A stretch of DNA of 16,222 bases, from NCBI GenBank assembly GCA_019417975.1, contig DYCT01000009.1:1-16222 (forward strand), written 5' to 3'. The translations under genes were made by a program, and so were the position numbers. Shown in pieces: positions 7,207 to 13,891 of the stretch. This DNA comes from Bacteroides sp. (GTDB lineage: Bacteria; Bacteroidota; Bacteroidia; Bacteroidales; Bacteroidaceae). Position 1 is the stretch's first letter; each line of letters begins with the position of its first letter. The notes under the pieces are model-generated. The model was not told the DNA's origin. It saw only the letters and a list, made by a program, of their open reading frames with translations, and did not search any database.

Positions 7207-8757
7207 TCATCGAGGATTCTGCTCGAATCCATTAAGCTGTACTTCTTGAACAGGCAACGGCATCCAATAATACGTTTTCTTCTTGTCGTCAGTATCTTGG
7301 TCGCTCAAACCTTTTGCAGCAATGGCTTCCTTCACACGTGGATTGTAAGAGTTAGCTTCAACAACTTTCTCTGTACGAATAAGATGGAACCAACGTTTGA
7401 ATTCAGCAAAGAATTCCCAGCCACGCTCATCAAACACAGCCTGTAAGAATTCCTCTTTGCCCAATCCTTTCGATGACGTGAAGTTGCCGTTTTTAGATGC
7501 ACGTTTACGTACGCCATCCAAGCACTCTTCTGCCAACGAATTAGGTGCGCCTTCTGCCTGACACTGCGCTTCAGCATACATCAGCAAGACTTCTGCATAA
7601 CGGTAAATCGGAGTAATACCGTTGGTCTGAGCTGTCATGATAACATCACCACTACTGTTAACCGGTGTATAATCGCGGTATTTCTTGATAGCCGGCGACT
7701 GCATCGACGTGTTTTTATACGATTGTGGTCTGACCGTTCCTTCCATTTTAAAACTTGCCACAAAGTTACAGTCCTTACGTGCATCCTTTGGATGACGTTC
7801 GTAGAAATAAGCATCAGCCAAATAATCACTCCATGCTGAAGAACTTTCTTCAATCATGTAATAAGAACGACCATAGTTACTAGCTGTACCATTTTCTTGA
7901 TCGTGATTTAAAGCAAAAATATGTTCTGTATCGTCCGATTTTTTAGCTTCTTTCCAAAGGTCGGCATAATCTTTTACCAAATCATACGCTTTGGTGTCTT
8001 TATGATCAATAATTTCCTTAGCTTTATCGCGAGCCAGTTCATAATATTCCTGACCCAAGTGTAACGGCCATCCTGCCATAGTCAAATAAACATCTGCCAG
8101 GCATGCCTTAGCTGCAGCACGACCAGCACGACTATTATCATTCGTACGAGCACGTTCAGGCAACAGAGTTTCGGCCTTTTTCAAGTCGGGCACAATAATC
8201 TTGTCATAGATATCTTTTACACTTGTACGTACAATACTTCTCGAGCCATTGATATCGACATTACAGTCAGGATCTGTCAGAGCAGGCACATCTCCAAAAT
8301 AACGAACTAAGGTGAAATAAGCAAAGGCACGCATGAAATAAGCCTCACCCAAATACGGGTTCTTCACCTCTTCGGTTACGTCCTGTGTATTGCCAACATT
8401 CTTCAACATAAAATTAGCTGAACGAACTACAGCATACATGTTCTGCCACATCAGTTCAACATCAGCGTCATGCAGACCGCTGTTCACATCCAGTTCATCA
8501 ATGTTCTTGTAACGCTTTGACATAGATCCGGTGATAATATCATCGGCACCTACATTCAATATCTGTGAGCGGCAGTTGTAGGCATAATTTCCAAACCACA
8601 AGTCCTTGTACAGACCGTTGGCCATAATTTCAATTGTTTTCTGGTCATAGACCATCGTTTCCGGAGTTAGAAAACTACCAGGCTCCTGAGAAAGGTCTAC
8701 ACATCCGCTCAACATCATGCTTGCAGCAAAAGATGCAATCAATATATTTTTCTTCAT
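7207..8757 (-). CDS. SusD/RagB-family outer-membrane glycan-binding lipoprotein
   Basis: A 516-residue protein that caps the SusC channel at the cell surface and binds the oligosaccharide to be imported. The signal peptide ends in the lipobox LSGC with acylated Cys19, followed by VDLSQEP. The helical SusD core is recognised by GEAYFMRAFAYFTLVRYFGDVP (about 137-158, shown here as two overlapping family hallmarks: GEAYFMRA and YFTLVRYFGDVP). Near the C-terminus are IYRYAEVLLMYAEAQ, ERGWEFFAEFKRWFHLIR and the closing YYWMPLPVQEV...FEQNPR, in the usual family order. The start lies 15 bp after the susC stop, with a good Shine-Dalgarno. The frame is intact, unlike its susC partner. The ligand is not readable from sequence; the adjacent chondroitinase-type lyase suggests glycosaminoglycan oligosaccharides. 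Confidence 0.95.
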   Translation of the reverse strand: MKKNILIASFAASMMLSGCVDLSQEPGSFLTPETMVYDQKTIEIMANGLYKDLWFGNYAYNCRSQILNVGADDIITGSMSKRYKNIDELDVNSGLHDADVELMWQNMYAVVRSANFMLKNVGNTQDVTEEVKNPYLGEAYFMRAFAYFTLVRYFGDVPALTDPDCNVDINGSRSIVRTSVKDIYDKIIVPDLKKAETLLPERARTNDNSRAGRAAAKACLADVYLTMAGWPLHLGQEYYELARDKAKEIIDHKDTKAYDLVKDYADLWKEAKKSDDTEHIFALNHDQENGTASNYGRSYYMIEESSSAWSDYLADAYFYERHPKDARKDCNFVASFKMEGTVRPQSYKNTSMQSPAIKKYRDYTPVNSSGDVIMTAQTNGITPIYRYAEVLLMYAEAQCQAEGAPNSLAEECLDGVRKRASKNGNFTSSKGLGKEEFLQAVFDERGWEFFAEFKRWFHLIRTEKVVEANSYNPRVKEAIAAKGLSDQDTDDKKKTYYWMPLPVQEVQLNGFEQNPR

Positions 8758-8772
8758 TGTTCTTCCTTTTTA
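8758..8772 (-). promoter_or_regulatory. Ribosome binding site of susD
   Basis: The 15-bp susC-susD gap reads TAAAAAGGAAGAACA before the ATG. AAGGAAG (8762-8768) is a strong Shine-Dalgarno for a Bacteroidetes gene, where such sites are often weak. It would allow susD to be translated efficiently even though ribosomes on susC meet the amber codon about 530 bases earlier. Confidence 0.6.
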
Positions 8773-11700
8773 TTAGAATGAAAGGTTTACACCCACTAAA
8801 TAATTACGTCCGTTCGGATAGTATCCCCAGTCGATACCCGAAGTCAATGACTTCTGAAGCGTTACTTCCGGGTCCATACCTGAATAGCCGGTGAATACAA
8901 ACGGGTTTTGCAAAGACACATATACACGCAAGCGGTTGATTGTAGCTTTCTTCAGCAATTTTTCCGGTAAAGTGTAACCCAATGTGATACTCTTAATTTT
9001 TACAAACCCTCCGTTTTCAACATATTGTGAAGAAGGTGTCAACGCATTGCGGTTGCCAACGAATCCAGCTACACCGGTATTCTTGTCGTTTTCAGGAGTC
9101 CAACGTTTTTCCCATTCCGGAGTCGGGCTGAGCACAATGCTGGCATCTTTCGTCAGACGAGCTTCACGAGTATAATTATAAATATCAAACCCATGTACAC
9201 CTATCATATACAAGCTAAAGTCGAATCCCTTAAAACTCAACGAGTTGTTCCAGCTCCATTGGAAAGTAGGCTGACCGTTACCAATAATCTAACGGTCATT
9301 TTCATCAATTACGCCATCAGGTTTTCCATCTTTTCCACTGATATCCTTGTAACGATAAGAGCCGGCTTCGGTTCCTGCAGGAGCCAATCCATTCTTGATA
9401 TCCTCAGAAGTCCATACACCTTCGTTTACATAACCATACATGGAAGCAATTTTTTCACCTACAATATTACGGAAATACTTGTTTTCGTAGTTACCGGAAA
9501 GGTCGGCATAAGAACTTCCGTTTGCCAGTTCTTTTACTTTACCCACATTGCGCGATAAAGTCAACATGGTATTCCAACGGAAATCTTTCGTTGCTATCGG
9601 GTCTGCACCGATTGTCAATTCGAAACCTTTGTTGCTTACAGTACCAGCATTATCATAACGGCTTGTGAAACCGGTAAATATAGGCATGTTCACATAGAGC
9701 AATACATCCTTAGTTTCTTTAGTATAGTAATCGAACGATGCGGTAAGACGGTTGTTGAAGAAACCCAAATCAACACCATAGTTGAACTGACTTGTACGTT
9801 CCCACTTCACATTACGATTGGCCAAACGATCTGTTACAAAGCTCAAATTACCATCCTTATCTTTCTTTGCTACAATTTTAGTCCATGCCAGATAATCTTG
9901 TCCGCTAGGCATTGTCTGATTACCGTTTTCACCGTATCCGAAACGAATCTTGAACTGATTCATAAAATCTACCTTTTCCATGAACTTCTCTTGTTTCACA
10001 TCCCAAGCTACAGCCATAGCCCAGAAGTTTTCCCAACGATTTTCTTTTGCCAAAGCAGAAGAACCGTCACGACGCCAAGAAGCTGTAATCATATAGCGAT
10101 TCATAAGAACATAGTTGGCACGCAACAAATAAGAAAGCATAGTAGTAACGTCACGCTCTGAATCAACATTCTGAACTGATGACATGCCCAAAGCATTGTA
10201 ACCTAATTTTTCAGAAACCAGATTACGACCGATGCCTTTCAACATATAATTGTTAGCATACTGTTGTTCCAACACAGCTGTAGCATTGATACGATGATTT
10301 TTGTTGAACTCACGAACATACGACAACACATTGGTATTAATCCAATTGTAGTTGTGATTGCTACGTGCATCGGCTGTTGCTGCATTACCATAGCTTTGAT
10401 AATACTCATACGACCCTGTACCGTAAAGATTCTGAGTGTTACGGTTATAGAATGTGAAGCCTTGAGTCATACGGAAAGTCAATCCCTTGCAGAAAGTAAT
10501 ATCTACATAACCTTGCAAACGGGAAGAATAAATATAACCATCGTTCTGAGGAGTATCAATAAAAATAGAAGGATTGTATTGCGGACCAATCAAGTTATTG
10601 GTACGATAATCTCCGTTTTCATCTTTCGGTGACAAAGTATTCGGATAAGTAAGTGCACCGATTAATAGGTTGTTGTACTGCGAGAAACGTACAGAAGAAC
10701 TTTTCTGCCAATCACCCCAGAAGTTGACACCACCCTTCAACCATTTACGAATATCTGTATCCACCTTCAAACGATAGTTTACGCGCTTGCCCCAAGAATT
10801 ATGCACCAAACCTTGGTTGTCATTATAACTTCCAGAGAAGAGGAACTTTGTCTTCTCGCTACCACCGGAAACAGAAAGCTCATGTGTATGTTCGATTGCG
10901 ACATTACGGAATACTTTATCCAAATAATCATAACCTCCGTTCTGTTTGAATGCAGCCACTTCTTCTGCATTATAATAAGGTTTCAAAGAAGTACCTGTCG
11001 AACGGTTCATTTCTGTTACATAAGCGTTGGCCAAATCGGCAAACTCACCGGCAGACATCATTTCTGGCATTTCATACGGAGTTTTGAAGTTTACGTAACC
11101 ATTGTATTCTACGTTAACCTTACCCGATTCCGGATTTTTAGTAGTAATCAAAATAACACCGGCAGAACCTTTCGAACCGTATATGGCAGTAGCAGATGCA
11201 TCTTTCAACACTTCTACAGAAGCAATATCCGATGGATTCAACGATGCAAGCGAACCGCCCATCAAACCATCGATTACAATCAGCGGTCCACCTTCAGAAG
11301 CCAATGAGTTAGACCCACGCACACGAATGGTAGCACTAGAACCCGGCTGACCTGAACCAGACATGATACTTACACCAGCCAAACGTCCCTGCAAAGCAGT
11401 TGTAATATCACTCACAGGAGTTGTCTTCAAAGCATCAGAACCTTTTACAGATGCTACTGCACCAGTCAAGTCGGACTTACGTTGTACACCATATCCTACA
11501 ACAACCACTTCTTCGAGTGTTTCAGTATCTTCTTCCAATACAATGGGGAAATGAGTTTTTCCACCCAAAGCAAACTCTTGTGTTTTATATCCAATATAAG
11601 AAATTTGAACGGTAGCGTTCTTGTCTACATTGCCTAACATGAAATTACCGTCAAAATCGGTAATGGTTCCATTTGTTGTACCTTTCACCAAAACTGAAGC

Positions 11701-11838
11701 ACCGATGATGCTCTCACCCTTTTGGTCGAGTACACTACCCGTTATCTGCACTTGCTGCGCCTGCATAGGCAAAGCAAAAAGACACGCCAGCAAGAAAAAG
11801 CTCAGGTAACGCAGGCTGATATTAAATGTATTTTTCAT
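8773..11838 (-). pseudogene. SusC/RagA-type TonB-dependent transporter, interrupted by one in-frame TAG
   Basis: The frame encodes an outer-membrane glycan importer of 1021 codons, normal for the family, but codon 850 is TAG. The first part (11838-9292) gives 849 residues: a signal peptide (about 1-27, ending MQAQ), a carboxypeptidase-regulatory-like domain (30-105, ITGSVLDQKGESIIGASV), a TonB box (EEVVVVGYG, 109-117), the plug (about 118-235, IRVRGSNS, IDGLMGG, VEVLKDASATAIYGSKG) and most of the barrel. After the TAG the same frame continues for 171 codons (9288-8776) through family-typical IIGNGQPTFQWSWNN to the end LVGVNLSF, whose terminal Phe is the usual outer-membrane assembly signal. 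No STN signalling domain is present. A product ending at the TAG would lack the last barrel strands and should not assemble. The intact flanking frame suggests a very recent nonsense change, a sequencing error, or suppression. If the TAG is an error, this is an ordinary full-length SusC. Confidence 0.9.
9289..9291 (-). other. In-frame amber codon inside susC
   Basis: The plus-strand bases cta at 9289-9291 read TAG on the coding strand, between GTGATTGATGAAAATGACCGT (VIDENDR, first 20 bases shown in the family motif context) and ATTATTGGT (IIG). A single C-to-T transition from CAG (Gln) would produce it; AAG or GAG are also one step away. The motif DENDR-x-IIGN is common in SusC proteins and x is a sense residue in relatives. 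Confidence 0.9.
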
Positions 11839-11849
11839 ATCTATCTATT

Positions 11850-11861
11850 TTGAATATTCAA
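11850..11861. promoter_or_regulatory. Perfect 12-bp AT-rich palindrome in front of susC
   Basis: TTGAATATTCAA at 11850-11861 is fully self-complementary and lies 11 bases upstream of the susC start codon, directly next to the larger hairpin. It could be a small stem in the leader or a protein site, but short AT-rich palindromes also arise by chance. Confidence 0.3.
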
Positions 11862-11862
11862 G

Positions 11863-11912
11863 GAAACATCTGGCAGTGTCTGTCGAACAACAAACCTCCT
11901 GCCAGATGTTTC
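11863..11912 (-). terminator. Perfect 14-bp hairpin between the beta-helix gene and susC
   Basis: gaaacatctggcag (11863-11876) and ctgccagatgtttc (11899-11912) are exact inverted repeats with a 22-base loop. The hairpin starts 20 bases after the beta-helix stop and ends 24 bases before the susC ATG. There is no real U tract after it, so it may be a weak terminator, a processing or stability element, or a structured susC leader. Little room is left for a susC promoter downstream of it. Confidence 0.6.
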
Positions 11913-11932
11913 ACACCTATAATTGTAGATGT

Positions 11933-13720
11933 TTATTTTACAATTGCTTTATAAGCTACACCGTCTACCTGTACCAAGTACAAACCGTTAGCCATTGAAA
12001 TGTTATTGACTCCGGCATTCAAAACAACAGTTTTTACCAAAGCGCCAGTCAATGTATAGACAGAAGCTACTGCCTTTTCTGCTACCTCTACGCTTACAGC
12101 ACCTTCTACGCTATAAACTACAGCCTTTGCAGCTGCTTCAACCTGTGCAATAGCAGATGTAGTTTTTCCCTGATATGCACCAAGGCTGATTTGATCTTCT
12201 ACCACACGTGCATTACCAGCCAAATCTTTGCTGAAAGCATCTACACCTTCCTGGAACTCAGGCTTTCCTTCACCGGCATAACCAACCAATACATTCGGAT
12301 AAGCATCGATTCCGAAGTCTTCATGATTCCAGACACCAGCATTAAGGCAAGGTGAGTTATCTGCTAAGCCATAATCACCGGCTTCAGCATTCACAAATGA
12401 AGTTTTGTCTACACCGGCAACCAAATGGTCTACAATAGCAGATTCGTGTGTTGCTTTCACATCACTTTCAGCAATTGCATTGAAAGAGAATTCCACATTA
12501 CTTTCTGAATCGGCTGTAAAGACAGCGTTTTCTGCTGTTGCTGTATTGCCTACAAAGATATTGTTGATGAAAGAACCGTTACTCTTAGTTGCAGCAATAA
12601 CAGAACCCATGTTATCAACCATCGTACAGTTGACCATATGTCCACCCCAATATACGCATGCACGGTTTGACTTGTTGTTTACAATCAAGCTATTTGACAA
12701 ACGACCCCAACCGCCATTCAATGCTACGACAGCATTCTTCACATCGGTATCGGCAGCAGCCAAGTTCTCGTTGTTGCGGATGATGCAGTTATTTATCACT
12801 ACTGCACTTCCTGAACTACCTTCTGTTACCACACCTACACCGGTTGTGCTGGCAGCAGTAATAGCCTTGTTGTTTTCAAACAAACAGCCATCCACCAATA
12901 TCGGTGTAGAAAGACCCGGGTTACGGAATACAAGACAAGTATTTTTGTTACCGTCGAATGTACAGCCTGTAATGATAGTCTTGTCATTTGCCTCTTCATA
13001 ATTGTAAATATGCAAGCAAGAACTGCTCTCTGCATTTTCACGGAAAATCACATTATCGACTTTGTTTCCTACTAAGAAGTTCTTAGATGCACATACACGT
13101 ACAGCAGCTATTCGCTCTTGTTTTCCACCGTTTTTATAACACTTTTCAACCAAACAGTCTTTCATCAAACCATTTCCTTCAAAGTAAACAATGATCTCTG
13201 TACCACCACAATTGCTAACAACACAGTTTTGCATCGTAACACCGGTCTGCAAGAAAAGGAGCTTTCCGTTTTCAGTAGCCACATCAGAGAAAGTCAATCC
13301 ATCAATTGTAGCACCCTTCCAAACATCGGTCACATTGCTACGACCAAACGGACGCTGTTTCAAAATAGCACCTTCTGATGTAAAAATAGTAGGATTGGCA
13401 AATTCATAAGGTTTAGTAGCATCTTTGCGAACACGTGCATCCACGCTGGCATCGCCTTTGGCAAAACCACCATAAACATCAACTTCATCTTTCATATCCA
13501 CCAAAAGAGCAGAACCGTCAGTCAACACATAAGTACCTCCGGCCATCCAGATATCATCTCCGGCTGAAGCCAATTTATAAGCTGTTTGGATATCAGCTAC
13601 TGCCTTTTCCCAAGAAGATCCATCGTTTGCATTATTTCCATCGGTTGTGACATAAACAACCTTGGCAGAAAGTCCTGTTGCCAAGAACAAGGCACTTACA
13701 AGAGTTGCAATTTTTTTCAT
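11933..13720 (-). CDS. Secreted right-handed beta-helix protein with T9SS-like tail
   Basis: A 595-residue exported protein. I start it at ATG 13718-13720 because MKKIATLVSALFLATGLSA is a clean signal peptide; the frame is open to 13783 but the extra 21 residues would bury it. The mature N-terminus (VVYVTTDGNN, DGSSWEKAV, AGDDIWMAGGTYV) is the entry motif of parallel beta-helix surface proteins. Residues about 155-400 carry repeated coils of Asn-ladder type: NCVVSNC, DCLVEKC, GCTFDGNKN, GCLFENNKA, NCIIRNN, NSLIVNN, NCTMVDN, NNIFVGN. A closing block SPCLNAG (about 456-462) and DQISLGAYQ (about 509-517) follows, as in choice-of-anchor proteins. The last 45 residues or so (VYTLTGALVKTV...GLYLVQV...KAIVK) resemble a T9SS type A sorting domain. 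No catalytic set of a known lyase is evident. Placed just upstream of susC, it may bind or process the glycan at the surface; this is inference. Confidence 0.87.
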   Translation of the reverse strand: MKKIATLVSALFLATGLSAKVVYVTTDGNNANDGSSWEKAVADIQTAYKLASAGDDIWMAGGTYVLTDGSALLVDMKDEVDVYGGFAKGDASVDARVRKDATKPYEFANPTIFTSEGAILKQRPFGRSNVTDVWKGATIDGLTFSDVATENGKLLFLQTGVTMQNCVVSNCGGTEIIVYFEGNGLMKDCLVEKCYKNGGKQERIAAVRVCASKNFLVGNKVDNVIFRENAESSSCLHIYNYEEANDKTIITGCTFDGNKNTCLVFRNPGLSTPILVDGCLFENNKAITAASTTGVGVVTEGSSGSAVVINNCIIRNNENLAAADTDVKNAVVALNGGWGRLSNSLIVNNKSNRACVYWGGHMVNCTMVDNMGSVIAATKSNGSFINNIFVGNTATAENAVFTADSESNVEFSFNAIAESDVKATHESAIVDHLVAGVDKTSFVNAEAGDYGLADNSPCLNAGVWNHEDFGIDAYPNVLVGYAGEGKPEFQEGVDAFSKDLAGNARVVEDQISLGAYQGKTTSAIAQVEAAAKAVVYSVEGAVSVEVAEKAVASVYTLTGALVKTVVLNAGVNNISMANGLYLVQVDGVAYKAIVK

Positions 13721-13762
13721 AATAGATAATTTATTAATTAGATTTTTATTTTTTCGATACAA

Positions 13763-13770
13763 CAAAAATA
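13763..13770 (-). promoter_or_regulatory. Possible -7 promoter box for the beta-helix gene
   Basis: TATTTTTG on the minus strand matches the Bacteroides -7 consensus TAnnTTTG and lies 43 bases upstream of the ATG at 13720. No TTTG is found at the expected -33 spacing, so promoter use may need an activator. It follows the terminator of the upstream gene, a sensible place for a new transcript that could run into susC. Confidence 0.45.
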
Positions 13771-13783
13771 CCCTATCTCCCAC

Positions 13784-13800
13784 TTACACACTGTGTATAA
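13784..13800. promoter_or_regulatory. 17-bp imperfect palindrome at the expected -33 region
   Basis: ttacacactgtgtataa is self-complementary at 7 of 8 base pairs around a central base. It lies 13 bases upstream of the possible -7 box of the beta-helix gene, covering roughly -25 to -41, where a regulator that replaces or blocks a -33 contact would sit. The binding protein is unknown. Confidence 0.4.
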
Positions 13801-13832
13801 ATGTACATAATATGTATCTTTTCATGCATATT

Positions 13833-13870
13833 CCAAAAACAAGGATAGGATACCCGCTCCTTGTTTTTGG
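13833..13870 (-). terminator. Perfect 13-bp hairpin after the triple-CBM gene
   Basis: ccaaaaacaagga (13833-13845) and tccttgtttttgg (13858-13870) are exact inverted repeats with a 12-base loop, 21 bases after the stop codon. The T run lies inside the 3' arm on either strand, so it could terminate in both directions. It separates the 750-residue gene from the beta-helix gene. Confidence 0.75.
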
Positions 13871-13891
13871 ATTTTAGCGTTAACTATTCGA

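Noticed and set aside
8773..9240. A separate 155-residue protein starting at TTG 9240
   Set aside because: It continues the susC frame directly after the TAG at 9289-9291, has family-typical barrel strands and no ribosome site of its own. It is the C-terminal part of susC.
9289..9291. TAG recoded to glutamine as in some crAss-like phages
   Set aside because: The triple-CBM gene ends with TAG at the expected C-terminus, and nothing else in the window looks like phage or has other internal TAG codons.
12405..13001. Plus-strand open frame of 198 codons, and others such as 10801-11307
   Set aside because: They lie antisense within well-supported genes, show no family motifs or signal, and arise from codon bias of the minus-strand genes.
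11933..13720. Chondroitinase B (PL6) assignment
   Set aside because: The fold may be similar, but the entry motif and closing block are those of general beta-helix surface proteins, and I cannot place PL6 catalytic residues.
13721..13783. A start at 13783 for the beta-helix protein
   Set aside because: It would place 21 unrelated residues before a clean signal peptide and would overlap the promoter-like region. The ATG at 13720 is better.
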